From Savagea sp. (GTDB lineage: Bacteria > Bacillota > Bacilli > Bacillales_A > Planococcaceae), in contig JASLJC010000137.1 of assembly GCA_030152585.1 (NCBI GenBank), positions 1 through 20,837 on the forward strand: a stretch of 20,837 bases of DNA, written 5' to 3'. Below are positions 1 through 7,982 of the stretch, in pieces (positions within the stretch are counted from its first letter, which is position 1; every line of letters starts with the position of its first letter). Both the position numbers and the translations under genes were made by a program. The notes under the pieces are model-generated. The model saw only the letters and a program-made list of their open reading frames with translations, searched no databases and had not been told where the DNA came from.

Positions 1-26
1 GCCGATAAACGACTCTCGTTAAGGAT

Positions 27-51
27 TTTCACCTAATGATATGAGGTGAAA
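27..51. repeat. inverted repeat near the left edge
   Basis: Perfect 8-bp arms (TTTCACCT and AGGTGAAA) are separated by 9 nt and followed by a G-rich stretch, not a T run, so this does not look like an intrinsic terminator. It could be an operator, an RNA hairpin or the edge of a repeat. Nothing in the first 80 bases looks coding. Confidence 0.45.
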
Positions 52-81
52 GGGGGTGGGATATAGTATAACTTCCACAAC

Positions 82-108
82 TTGAAAAAAGTAAACCTCT
101 TTTTTCAA
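82..108. repeat. inverted repeat upstream of the lipoprotein gene
   Basis: Perfect 10-bp arms (TTGAAAAAAG and CTTTTTTCAA) surround a 7-nt spacer. It lies 100 nt upstream of the lipoprotein start. It could be an operator or a weak AT-rich terminator for a gene left of the window. A TATGAT at 117-122 may be a -10 element, but I see no well-spaced -35 box. Confidence 0.4.
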
Positions 109-208
109 TTTCATTGTATGATAGAAGAGAAGAAAACAAAATCTTCGTATTTTCTAAAAAGACAACGTACGATAAGAAAGAAAGAACTTATGAAAAGGAA
201 CGGTGACG

Positions 209-1045
209 ATGAAAAAGTGGTTATTTGTAATCGTGTCGCTCGTTATAGCGGTCACGCTCACAGCATGTGGAAAAGATAAAAACGCAGATCTCGGTGAAAA
301 AGGTGAAATTTATAAACAAGTCATCGAAAATCGAGAAGCATTGAACAGTTCACATACGTCTATTTTTATCGATCAATTAATTAAAGAAGACGGTGCACGA
401 GAAGAGTTACAAATGCGTTCGGGTTCTGAATTATCTCTCGTAGAAGAACCGTTTAGTATGCATTGGGAAATGCAATTTGATACAGGGTTAGGCGAAGAAG
501 ATGTCAAAACGGAAGAAATTTATGTAACGAAAGATGGCGTATATAGTAGTGTCGGCGAAAAATGGCAAAAGTTGCCGGATGAAACGGCAGAACTATTTAG
601 CCAAGGACAAGTGAACACAGCGATTGACTTACATTTTTTTGAACAGTTTTTAGATCGTTTTAAACTGAAACACGAAAAAGGCGAATATATGTATTCGCTC
701 GTTTTATTCGGTAAAACGAAAGAAGAGTTAGAAGCGATGAACCAAATTATCGCAGCGAACTTAAGTGGTGTTTTCAGTCCAGATGCAGAAAACATTGCGG
801 AACAACTAGACCCAGAATATGTGCGTGTCGAATTAATGATCGATGAAAAATCGTTACAACTCGTTCATTACAATTTAGATATGAAAGTAGAAATCGTATC
901 CGACACAGAAGCGAATATGTCTATTACGCAACATACAGAAGGGGACTTAAGCAAGTTTGATCAAGTAGAAGCAATCGAAGCACCTGAAGATGTTAAGAAA
1001 AACGCAGAAAACGCAGCGGCTAATGAGAAAGAATCATCGCAATAA
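209..1045 (+). CDS. DUF6612-like lipoprotein
   Basis: Predicted membrane-anchored lipoprotein of 278 aa, exposed outside the cytoplasmic membrane. The N-terminus has a KK basic start, a hydrophobic stretch and a lipobox LTAC with the lipidated Cys at residue 20. The rest is polar. Its pattern (a long N-terminal helix, then EEIYVTKDGVYSS and KWQKLP) resembles the DUF6612/LolA-like lipoproteins common in Bacilli, whose function is poorly known. The C-terminus is low-complexity, rich in A, E, K and N. I chose ATG 209 because AAGGA at 195-199 sits 9 nt upstream; the in-frame GTG at 203 would be only 3 nt away. The gene appears to stand alone, with a terminator directly after it. Lipoprotein assignment is strong; the family name is from memory of motif style. 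Confidence 0.8.
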   Translation: MKKWLFVIVSLVIAVTLTACGKDKNADLGEKGEIYKQVIENREALNSSHTSIFIDQLIKEDGAREELQMRSGSELSLVEEPFSMHWEMQFDTGLGEEDVKTEEIYVTKDGVYSSVGEKWQKLPDETAELFSQGQVNTAIDLHFFEQFLDRFKLKHEKGEYMYSLVLFGKTKEELEAMNQIIAANLSGVFSPDAENIAEQLDPEYVRVELMIDEKSLQLVHYNLDMKVEIVSDTEANMSITQHTEGDLSKFDQVEAIEAPEDVKKNAENAAANEKESSQ

Positions 1046-1049
1046 AAGA

Positions 1050-1079
1050 ACCGATCCTTTAAAAAGGGTCGGTTTTTTT
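1050..1079 (+). terminator. intrinsic terminator after the lipoprotein gene
   Basis: ACCGATCCT pairs with AGGGTCGGT (one G-U pair) around an A-rich loop, followed by seven T. It ends transcription of the lipoprotein gene and isolates the Fur-controlled operon downstream. Confidence 0.9.
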
Positions 1080-1191
1080 CATATAAAGTAAAAAAATAAA
1101 AATTTTAAAAAGCGAAAAATAAAAAAGTGAAAAAAAGAGCACGAATGTCAAAAGGCGTGATAACAGTCTTTGTCCAAAGTGTGAACGGCTC

Positions 1192-1208
1192 GTTGCCTAA
1201 AGGAAACA
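1192..1208 (+). promoter_or_regulatory. MntR-like operator upstream of the ycl operon
   Basis: The sequence reads GTTGCCTAAAGGAAACA. It matches the Bacillus subtilis mntH operator as I remember it (TTTGCCTTAAGGAAACT) at 14 of 17 positions, including the whole GGAAAC half. It lies about 90-105 nt upstream of the expected ycl start site, too far for simple promoter blocking, so if real it could act as an activator site or serve another promoter. An mntR gene lies in the same window at 18014. The gene-free stretch 1080-1191 before it is AT-rich with A runs and holds nothing else I recognise. Confidence 0.4.
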
Positions 1209-1239
1209 AAGTTGAGTGCAGGAAACATGCGCATTCTAG

Positions 1240-1254
1240 TGATAATGATTTTCA
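1240..1254 (+). promoter_or_regulatory. Fur box 1 (ycl operon)
   Basis: TGATAATGATTTTCA matches the 7-1-7 Fur core TGATAATnATTATCA with one mismatch. It lies 8 nt upstream of the -35 element of the ycl promoter. It implies iron-dependent repression of the siderophore importer. Confidence 0.85.
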
Positions 1255-1262
1255 ATGAGTAG

Positions 1263-1290
1263 TTGACTACATGTTTGGAACTGATATAAT
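1263..1290 (+). promoter_or_regulatory. sigma-A-type promoter of the ycl operon
   Basis: TTGACT (1263-1268) and a perfect TATAAT (1285-1290) are spaced by 16 nt. Transcription would start near 1297, about 70 nt before the first start codon, between two Fur boxes. Confidence 0.85.
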
Positions 1291-1305
1291 AGGGTTACAT
1301 CCTGT

Positions 1306-1320
1306 TGATAATCGTTATCA
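1306..1320 (+). promoter_or_regulatory. Fur box 2 (ycl operon)
   Basis: TGATAATCGTTATCA matches the 7-1-7 Fur core with one mismatch and is nearly a perfect palindrome. It lies just downstream of the expected start site. Its centre is 66 bp from that of Fur box 1. Confidence 0.85.
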
Positions 1321-1367
1321 TTCGATAAGTCAAACGAGATGTAATACGCGATATCGGAGAATATAAA

Positions 1368-2318
1368 GTGAAAAAAAGTTATCTATTCATCGTCGTTATA
1401 TTATTGTCTATACTTTCACTCTTCGTCGGTGTCAGCAGTATTTCACCGGCTCATTTACTCGATGGGCAATCTGAAGAGGTCGAAATATTTTGGATGAGTC
1501 GCGTTCCTCGTCTCATTGCGATCATTTTAGCAGGAGCAGGGATGAGTATTGCAGGTCTCATTATGCAGCAGTTAAGTCGAAATAAATTCGTTTCGCCTAC
1601 AACAGCAGGGACACTCGATGCTACAAGGCTCGGAATTTTAGTTTCAATGTTACTTTTTGCAAGTGCAACAACGTTCCAAAAAATGGCAGTTGCGTTTTTA
1701 TTCGCACTCGCTGGAACTTTTTTATTTATGCAAATTTTAAGTCGTATTCAATTTAAAGATGCGATTTTTATTCCGCTCGTCGGATTGATGTTCGGTAGTA
1801 TTTTGTCGTCCATTACGACATTTTTTGCTTATAAAGCAAACGTCATTCAAAATATGTCTTCTTGGTTACAAGGTGACTTTTCAATGATTATGCAAGGGCG
1901 TTACGAAATGCTTTACATTAGTATACCGGTCATTATTATCGCTTATTTGTATGCGAATCGCTTTACCGTTGCGGGGATGGGCGAAGATTTCGCCAAAAAC
2001 TTAGGTCTCGCTTATAAACGAATTGTCAACATCGGATTAGTTCTCGTTGCGTTCATTTCGGTAACAGTCGTTTTAACAGTCGGTATGATTCCCTTCATAG
2101 GGCTTATTATTCCGAATATTGTTTCGATTTTCCACGGAGATCATTTAGAGAAGACACTCCCGCATACAGCATTATTAGGAGCAGCTTTTTTACTAGCATG
2201 TGATATCGTCGGACGTGTCATCATTTATCCGTATGAAATATCTATTAGTTTAATGGTTGGCGTAATCGGAAGCGGTATTTTCCTTTACTTATTGTTTAGG
2301 GGGAAAGCATATGCGTAA
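1368..2318 (+). CDS. yclN: iron-siderophore ABC permease, YclN type
   Basis: Inner-membrane permease of the FecCD (BtuC-like) family, 316 aa, one half of the heterodimeric channel that imports an iron-loaded siderophore. The best match by motif memory is Bacillus YclN (petrobactin uptake). Hydrophobic segments run throughout. The motifs MSSWLQGDFSM, GEDFAKNLGL (the loop that contacts the ATPase) and GMIPFIGLIIPNIVSIFHGD are typical. Translation starts at GTG, with GGAGA 7 nt upstream. The Fur-bracketed promoter and first place in yclN-O-P-Q mean expression under iron starvation. The 3' end overlaps the next gene by 8 bp. The substrate, petrobactin or a related catecholate, is inferred from family only. 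Confidence 0.92.
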   Translation: MKKSYLFIVVILLSILSLFVGVSSISPAHLLDGQSEEVEIFWMSRVPRLIAIILAGAGMSIAGLIMQQLSRNKFVSPTTAGTLDATRLGILVSMLLFASATTFQKMAVAFLFALAGTFLFMQILSRIQFKDAIFIPLVGLMFGSILSSITTFFAYKANVIQNMSSWLQGDFSMIMQGRYEMLYISIPVIIIAYLYANRFTVAGMGEDFAKNLGLAYKRIVNIGLVLVAFISVTVVLTVGMIPFIGLIIPNIVSIFHGDHLEKTLPHTALLGAAFLLACDIVGRVIIYPYEISISLMVGVIGSGIFLYLLFRGKAYA

Positions 2319-3261
2319 TTCAACGAAATTAATGATATTACTCATTTTGTCACTTGGCGTTTCCGCTATTTATTTATTCCACGGTTTAAATGGAAGTTAC
2401 GATTACGCACTTCCACGCCGGGCGCTCAAAGTAGGCGCTATGATCTTAACGGGGGTTGCGATTGCGTATTCAACCGTCATTTTCCAAACGATTACGCATA
2501 ACCGTATTTTAACACCGAGCATTATGGGACTCGACTCGCTTTACTTATTATTACAGACAGGTATCGTGTTCTTTTTAGGGTCGACGCATTTGTTCGTCAT
2601 TAACCCACACGTCAACTTTTTATTATCTGTCGCAGCGATGGTCGTCTTCGCTCTATTGCTTTACCGATTTTTATTTAAATCGGGTAAACGTCCGATTTAC
2701 TTTTTATTACTCGTCGGGATTATTCTCGGTACATTTTTCTCAAGCATTACGACATTTTTACAAGTACTGATCGACCCGAACGAATTTTTACGTGTTCAAG
2801 ATAAAATGTTCGCTAGTTTTAACAACATTAACGGTGATCTCGTATGGTGGGCATTCGGTATTATCGTTATCACGTTAGTAATCGGATGGCGCTATTTAAA
2901 AGAACTCGACGTGTTGTCACTCGGACGTGACATTGCGATGAACTTAGGTGTCAACTACGACAATATCGTGCGAACGATGCTTATTTTATCATCGATATTG
3001 ATTGCTGTTTCAACAGCACTCGTCGGACCGATTACATTTTTCGGTTTAATCGTCGCGAACTTGTCTTATGAATTTTTCAAAACGTACAAACATTCCGTTT
3101 TAATCGTCGGAGCAGGGCTCATTAGTGTCATTGCCCTCGTCGGTGGACAATGGATGGTCGAACGTGTCTTTTCGTTCTCGACAACGTTAAGTGTCATTAT
3201 TAACTTCGTCGGTGGTATTTACTTCATCTACTTATTATTAAAGGAGAGTCGAACAACATGA
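2311..3261 (+). CDS. yclO: iron-siderophore ABC permease, YclO type
   Basis: Second FecCD-family permease, 316 aa, expected to pair with the YclN-type protein to form the membrane channel. It is hydrophobic throughout. The segment GRDIAMNLGV corresponds to the coupling loop and GPITFFGLIVANLSYEF to the conserved C-terminal signature of the family. The ATG start has AGGGGGA 7 nt upstream and lies inside the end of yclN, so the two are translationally coupled. Its stop overlaps the ATPase start in an ATGA. Assignment to YclO rather than another FecCD paralogue rests on its order and on the distinctive N-terminus (YALPRRALKVGAMILTG). Confidence 0.92.
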   Translation: MRNSTKLMILLILSLGVSAIYLFHGLNGSYDYALPRRALKVGAMILTGVAIAYSTVIFQTITHNRILTPSIMGLDSLYLLLQTGIVFFLGSTHLFVINPHVNFLLSVAAMVVFALLLYRFLFKSGKRPIYFLLLVGIILGTFFSSITTFLQVLIDPNEFLRVQDKMFASFNNINGDLVWWAFGIIVITLVIGWRYLKELDVLSLGRDIAMNLGVNYDNIVRTMLILSSILIAVSTALVGPITFFGLIVANLSYEFFKTYKHSVLIVGAGLISVIALVGGQWMVERVFSFSTTLSVIINFVGGIYFIYLLLKESRTT

Positions 3262-4019
3262 TCCAAGTGAAAAATATTTCAAAGTTTTACGGTGAAAAAG
3301 CGGTCGTTGATGATGTGACGGTCGATATTCATCCAGAAAAAATCACTTCTTTCATCGGTCCAAATGGCGCTGGAAAATCTACGTTGCTTTCAATGGTGAG
3401 TCGACTTCTCGATGCTGATACAGGTGAAGTCATCGTCGAAAGTGAACGAGCAAAAGATATGAAATCGAAAGACTTCGCAAAAAAAGTATCGATTTTACGT
3501 CAGTCGAACTTTATGAACGTTCGTTTAACGATTCGCGAACTCGTCGCATTTGGACGGTTTCCTCATTCCAAAGGTCGTTTAAACGCAAAAGATAATGAAT
3601 TAATCGAAGAAGCGATGAAATATATGGACCTACTCGATATTCAAGATCGATTTTTAGACGAATTATCAGGCGGTCAACGTCAACGTGCATTTATCGCGAT
3701 GGTTATTGCACAAGATACGGATTATATTTTACTCGACGAGCCGCTGAACAACTTAGATATGAAACATTCCGTTCAAATTATGAAAATTTTACGTCGTCTC
3801 GTTGACGAACTCGGCAAAACGGTCGTCATCGTATTACACGATATTAACTTCGCATCTGTTTATTCCGATCGAATCGTCGCTTTAAAAGATGGACGAATCG
3901 TACGAGACGGTCCGACAGACGAAATTATTAATTCGGAAGCATTAAAAGAAATTTACGACATGGATATTCCAATTCAACGAATGAACAACTGTAACATTTG
4001 TGTATATTTTAATTCATAA
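3258..4019 (+). CDS. yclP: iron-siderophore ABC ATPase, YclP type
   Basis: Cytoplasmic ATPase of the siderophore importer, 253 aa. Visible motifs: Walker A GPNGAGKST (residues 34-42), Q-loop Gln82, signature LSGGQ (136-140), Walker B YILLDE (156-161) and switch His194 in VLHD. The enzyme is therefore expected to be active. ATP hydrolysis drives substrate through the YclN/YclO channel. The start overlaps the yclO stop by 4 bp (ATGA). The C-terminus is a short tail with two cysteines (NNCNICVYF), typical of the Bacillus homologue as far as I recall. Regulation is from the upstream Fur-bracketed promoter. Confidence 0.93.
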   Translation: MIQVKNISKFYGEKAVVDDVTVDIHPEKITSFIGPNGAGKSTLLSMVSRLLDADTGEVIVESERAKDMKSKDFAKKVSILRQSNFMNVRLTIRELVAFGRFPHSKGRLNAKDNELIEEAMKYMDLLDIQDRFLDELSGGQRQRAFIAMVIAQDTDYILLDEPLNNLDMKHSVQIMKILRRLVDELGKTVVIVLHDINFASVYSDRIVALKDGRIVRDGPTDEIINSEALKEIYDMDIPIQRMNNCNICVYFNS

Positions 4020-4036
4020 AAAGGTGGAGAGAAAAG

Positions 4037-5008
4037 ATGAAAAAGTTTTTAACGGTTTTAACCGTAGCAGTGCTTGCGATTTTCCTCGCAGCATGTAATA
4101 GCGACACGAGTGACAAAGAACAGACAGATAATAAAAAAGAAGATAAAGACGCGACAGAAACGATTGCGATTACACACGAATTAGATAAAAAAGCGGTAGA
4201 AGTACCGAAAAATCCAGAAAAAGTTGTCGTATTTGATTTCGGTTCATTAGATACGATGACAGAACTCGGTTTACAAGATAAAGTCGTTGGACTTCCACAA
4301 GCGACAGTTCCATCATATTTAAAACAATATAAAGAGAGTCAATTTGAAAACCTCGGTAGTTTAAAAGAGCCAGATTTTGAAAAAGTACACGCAGCACAAC
4401 CGGATTTAATTATTATTTCAGGACGTCAAGCAGACCTTTACGATGAGTTCAAAAAAATTGCACCGACTGTTTACTTTAACTTAGAGTACGAAGATACGAT
4501 GAAGTCATTTGAATCGAACGTACGTACACTTGCTGAAATCTTTGAAAAAGAAGAAGAAGCGAACGTAGCTATTGAAGAAGTTGAAAAGAAAGTAGCAGCA
4601 ATGCAAGAAAAAACGAAAGATGCGAATGAAACAGCATTAGTCGTACTCGGTACAGAAGGAAAAGTAAGTGCATACGGCCCGGCATCACGTTTCGGTTTCG
4701 TCCATGACGTATTAGGTGTAAAACCAGCAGACGAAAAAATCGAAAGTTCACGTCACGGTCAAAGTATTACGTACGAATACATTTTAGAAACGAACCCAGA
4801 TATTATGTACATTATCGACCGCGATGCAGCAATCGGTAATGGCGCAAGTGTTCAAAAGTCAATCGAAAATGATATCGTGAAGAAAACGAACGCTTACAAA
4901 AACGGTAAAATGGTATATTTAGACGGTGAAGTTTGGTACCTTGCAGGTGGCGGACTCGGTTCAATGAATCAAATGATCGATGAAGTCGCAAAAGGTTTTG
5001 ACCAATAA
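4037..5008 (+). CDS. yclQ: siderophore-binding lipoprotein, YclQ type
   Basis: Substrate-binding lipoprotein, 323 aa, anchored outside the membrane, that captures the ferric siderophore and hands it to the permease pair. The signal peptide ends in lipobox LAAC (Cys20), followed by an acidic/lysine-rich linker of about 25 residues. The body is a class III (helical-backbone) binding protein with the N-lobe motif EKVVVFDFGSLDTMTELGL, a central long helix and a C-lobe containing DIMYIIDRDAAIG. The start has AGGTGGAG 8-9 nt upstream, 17 nt after yclP. It is the last gene of the operon and is followed by a terminator. No siderophore synthesis genes are in view, so uptake of foreign siderophores is possible. 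Confidence 0.93.
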   Translation: MKKFLTVLTVAVLAIFLAACNSDTSDKEQTDNKKEDKDATETIAITHELDKKAVEVPKNPEKVVVFDFGSLDTMTELGLQDKVVGLPQATVPSYLKQYKESQFENLGSLKEPDFEKVHAAQPDLIIISGRQADLYDEFKKIAPTVYFNLEYEDTMKSFESNVRTLAEIFEKEEEANVAIEEVEKKVAAMQEKTKDANETALVVLGTEGKVSAYGPASRFGFVHDVLGVKPADEKIESSRHGQSITYEYILETNPDIMYIIDRDAAIGNGASVQKSIENDIVKKTNAYKNGKMVYLDGEVWYLAGGGLGSMNQMIDEVAKGFDQ

Positions 5009-5017
5009 AAGAAAGAT

Positions 5018-5049
5018 AAGAGCTCGAGAAGTCACTCGGGCTCTTTTTG
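5018..5049 (+). terminator. terminator of the ycl operon
   Basis: AGAGCTCGAG pairs with CTCGGGCTCT (one G-U) around the loop AAGTCA, followed by a T run. It closes the importer operon. Confidence 0.9.
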
Positions 5050-5144
5050 TTTATGTTTTGATACGGTGACATATAGAGTACGAAACGGTTTAGAAGGGTA
5101 AATACAAAAACAGATGATGACAATAAACGTAACTTTTTGCCAAT

Positions 5145-5176
5145 TTGAACTTTTATAATAAAAAATCTGTTAAACT
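5145..5176 (+). promoter_or_regulatory. possible promoter of the uncharacterised gene
   Basis: TTGAAC (5145-5150) lies 20 nt before TGT-TAAACT, an extended -10 (TAAACT at 5171-5176). The spacing is long. A TATAAT at 5154-5159 is an alternative -10 but lacks a good -35. The rest of 5050-5268 is AT-rich and holds nothing else I recognise. Confidence 0.35.
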
Positions 5177-5268
5177 GAAACTAAAAATAGTCATAAACGT
5201 CTATTAAACAATTGCAAAATTGAGACGAAAAAAGTAAGGGTAGAAAAAAAGAGAAGAAGAGAGGTCGA

Positions 5269-6084
5269 ATGGAAATGAAAATTGAAAACTTAGCATTTTT
5301 GCACTATGAAGATCGGGCAACCGCACAACATTACGTTGATTGGGCAATTCAAGAAATGGAACACGGATGCGAAACAGAAGAAGTCGTTCAATTAGCATGT
5401 TTAGATCTCGTCAAACCGTTAGTGAATGATGAAGTCGAAGAAGCGTTTAAAGCCTCATTAACGGCAACAAACTTAACGTTTCCGACGAAAGATGAAGCTG
5501 TACGTGGTCAAATTCAGTCTTGGCACGCTTCACTTTTATACCAACCTCAAATGGAAACGTTACAATCGATTGTACATACGGCACAAAAATACAATTTAAA
5601 AGATTTAGCGTACGTTTGGGAAGCGATTGAAGAAACCGTTCTCCATGCACCTGAAGAAGAACGCCATCGTGTATTACAACAAGAAGCAAAACGAACGTGG
5701 GTACCTGTACAATCAACGTGTTTACAAAAATTCACTGGAAAATCGTTTAGTGAAATCGAATGGACGAAACATCTCATTTTAAGTGTTTCAGACGATTCCT
5801 GGATTCGGATTGAATGTCCTTGGCGTGTAACACATAAAGGAAACATCGTCTTTGGTGCGACGGATATGGAAGAAGATAGTCGAGAAGGGTTAGAACGATT
5901 GAAAAAACGTTTTTTACACGAGCCACTTCATATGTTACGTGCGGAGACTGATAACCTTCGTTTATTAATAGGTGTCGGAGATTACGTATTAGAAGCATGG
6001 CCGATGAGTTATCAATATGAAGGTTGGACAGCTTACGACAACGGAGATGTTTTAACGTCGTTACCAGGTGGACAACTCGGGTAA
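5269..6084 (+). CDS. uncharacterised two-part cytoplasmic protein
   Basis: I do not recognise this 271-aa protein with certainty. It has no signal peptide or membrane segment. Residues about 1-125 look all-helical, with conserved-looking WAIQEMEHGCE and a YVWEAIEE helix, a style seen in some Imm/DUF2247-like helical domains. Residues about 160-265 look beta-rich. Their pattern (SDDSWIRIECPWRVT, GNIVFGATDMEED, NLRLLIGVGDYVLEAWP, YEGWTAYDNG) resembles DUF6188-like domains found in polymorphic-toxin immunity neighbourhoods. That link is only inference from pattern. GAGG at 5261-5264 is 4 nt from ATG 5269 and 10 nt from ATG 5275, so the start could be either. It stands alone between two terminators, with no toxin gene nearby. 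Confidence 0.75.
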   Translation: MEMKIENLAFLHYEDRATAQHYVDWAIQEMEHGCETEEVVQLACLDLVKPLVNDEVEEAFKASLTATNLTFPTKDEAVRGQIQSWHASLLYQPQMETLQSIVHTAQKYNLKDLAYVWEAIEETVLHAPEEERHRVLQQEAKRTWVPVQSTCLQKFTGKSFSEIEWTKHLILSVSDDSWIRIECPWRVTHKGNIVFGATDMEEDSREGLERLKKRFLHEPLHMLRAETDNLRLLIGVGDYVLEAWPMSYQYEGWTAYDNGDVLTSLPGGQLG

Positions 6085-6104
6085 CGAACGATTCATAGAG
6101 TAAG

Positions 6105-6134
6105 AAGAGCTTGCGTCAAATGCGCAAGCTTTTT
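6105..6134 (+). terminator. terminator after the uncharacterised gene
   Basis: AGCTTGCG and CGCAAGCT form a perfect stem, extendable by a G-U and two A-T pairs, around a 7-nt loop and followed by a T run. Confidence 0.88.
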
Positions 6135-6150
6135 CTCGTATGTTTTGTCG

Positions 6151-6178
6151 TTTCAAAATAGAAAAGGAATGGTAAACT
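6151..6178 (+). promoter_or_regulatory. possible promoter of the ABC exporter gene
   Basis: TTTCAA (6151-6156) and TAAACT (6173-6178) are 16 nt apart. The -10 is preceded by TGG, an extended -10 pattern. The match is modest. Confidence 0.35.
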
Positions 6179-6205
6179 AACGAATAGTGATAAAGGAGTG
6201 AAAGT

Positions 6206-7951
6206 ATGAATGATAAAGAAATAAAAGAACCGAAAGAAACGAATATGACGACGCGTCAATTTTTCACCTTTTTGAAAACATTGAAATGGCCAGTCGGACT
6301 CGTCGTCATTGCGCTCGTGCTCGCGATTTTACAAACGGGAGCGAGCTTAGCTATTCCATTATTTACACGCGATATGATCGATTCATTTTCTTTTGACAGT
6401 TTCCAATGGCAACTATTGGCGATTCTCGTCCTCATTTTTACCGTACAAGCGATTGCAGGCGGAGTTTCGTACTATTTACTGTCGTATACGGGAGAAATGC
6501 TCGTTAGTGATTTACGAGAGAAAATGTGGCGGCACGTTTTACGTTTACCGGTTTCATTTTATGATGAAACGGAAACAGGCGAGACGATGAGCCGAATTAC
6601 GCAAGATACGAGCGTTTTAAAGAACCTCGTAACCGATCACCTCGTCTCATTTATTACGGGAATGATTTCGGTTATCGGAGCGGTCGGTATTTTATTTTAT
6701 CTCGATTGGAAAATGACACTCGTGATGTTGCTCGTCGTACCGATAACGATGGTTATCATTTTGCCACTCGGACGAATGATGCACCGCATCGCGAAAGCGA
6801 CACAAAATGAACTGGCGCGTCTTTCGGGACATCTCGGTCGAACATTAAGTGATATTCGTCTCGTGAAATCATACCGTGCAGAAGGACAAGAGGAAGAAAG
6901 TGGACGTATTGCGATTCAATCATTATTTCAATACGGACTAAAAGAAGCTCGCGTACAAGCGGTACTTTCTCCGCTTATGACACTCGTCATGATGGGTATG
7001 ATGGTGTTTATTTTCGGGTACGGTGGGGCACAAGTATCACAAGGCCATTTAACGGCAGGTACATTAATCGCGATTATTTTTTTACTTTTCCAAATGATGA
7101 TGCCTTTTATGCAGATGGCACGCTTTTTTACTGTTTTTCAAAAAGCGGTCGGTTCAACGGAACGGATTCAACAAATTTTACAAATTCCGATCGAACCTCA
7201 AGGAGGAACCGAAGCGGCCGATGCAGGTACGCTCGTTTTTGAAGACGTTCATTTTGCATATAACGAAGAAAAACAAGTATTACGTGGCGTTGATTTTAAA
7301 GCGCCGATGAATACGGTAACAGCTTTTGTCGGGCCGAGTGGCGGAGGGAAAACGACGATTTTCTCACTCGTTGAACGTTTCTATACGCCGACGAAAGGAC
7401 GCATTACGTTCAGTGGTGTCGCATTAGATGAAATTGCATTAGAAGCGTGGCGTAACAAAATCGGTTACGTGTCACAAGAAAGCCCGCTCATGAGTGGTAC
7501 GATTTTAGATAATTTAACGTACGGTTTACGGGAGCAACCGCCATTAGAAGAAGTAAAACGTGCAGCAGAAGCAGCCAATGCGCTCGATTTTATTGAAGCG
7601 TTACCGGCTCAATTTCAAACGACAGTCGGTGAAAGAGGGATGAAATTATCAGGAGGACAACGACAACGGTTAGCAATTGCGCGTGCGTTGCTACATGATC
7701 CAGATATTTTATTACTCGATGAAGCGACGTCTAGTTTAGATAGTGCATCTGAAGCGCACGTACAAGAAGCGTTACATCATTTAATGGACGGCCGGACGAC
7801 GATGATGATTGCTCATCGTTTATCGACTGTTTTACACGCTGATCAATTGATTTTCATTGAAAAAGGAAAAGTGACAGGAGTCGGTACACATGATCAATTG
7901 TACCGTGAACACGCGATGTACCGGAAGTTCGCACAAGGTCAAGGATTGTAG
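6206..7951 (+). CDS. bmrA: BmrA-type multidrug ABC exporter (half-transporter)
   Basis: ABC exporter half-molecule of 581 aa that should work as a homodimer in the cytoplasmic membrane. It aligns by eye over its length with Bacillus subtilis BmrA (about 589 aa). The N-terminal ~310 residues hold six membrane helices with the typical SGETxSR-like motif (TGETMSRITQD). The C-terminal ATPase has Walker A GPSGGGKTT (376-384), signature LSGGQ (481-485), catalytic Glu506 in LLLDEATSSLD and switch His537 in IAHRLS. All key residues are intact. AAGGAG lies 7 nt before the ATG. It seems to be a single-gene unit. BmrA exports drugs and dyes; the natural substrate here is unknown, and a lipid or peptide exporter cannot be excluded. 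Confidence 0.88.
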   Translation: MNDKEIKEPKETNMTTRQFFTFLKTLKWPVGLVVIALVLAILQTGASLAIPLFTRDMIDSFSFDSFQWQLLAILVLIFTVQAIAGGVSYYLLSYTGEMLVSDLREKMWRHVLRLPVSFYDETETGETMSRITQDTSVLKNLVTDHLVSFITGMISVIGAVGILFYLDWKMTLVMLLVVPITMVIILPLGRMMHRIAKATQNELARLSGHLGRTLSDIRLVKSYRAEGQEEESGRIAIQSLFQYGLKEARVQAVLSPLMTLVMMGMMVFIFGYGGAQVSQGHLTAGTLIAIIFLLFQMMMPFMQMARFFTVFQKAVGSTERIQQILQIPIEPQGGTEAADAGTLVFEDVHFAYNEEKQVLRGVDFKAPMNTVTAFVGPSGGGKTTIFSLVERFYTPTKGRITFSGVALDEIALEAWRNKIGYVSQESPLMSGTILDNLTYGLREQPPLEEVKRAAEAANALDFIEALPAQFQTTVGERGMKLSGGQRQRLAIARALLHDPDILLLDEATSSLDSASEAHVQEALHHLMDGRTTMMIAHRLSTVLHADQLIFIEKGKVTGVGTHDQLYREHAMYRKFAQGQGL

Positions 7952-7982
7952 AAGGTTTCGTTTAGACGAAAATTGGCAAGAT

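Noticed and set aside
82..279. 65-aa open frame at the left edge overlapping the lipoprotein gene
   Set aside because: Its Lys/Arg-rich composition comes from A-rich DNA. It overlaps the lipoprotein signal peptide in another frame and has no ribosome binding site.
7955..7975. Terminator after bmrA
   Set aside because: The 6-bp TTTCGT/ACGAAA hairpin is AT-rich and not followed by a T run.
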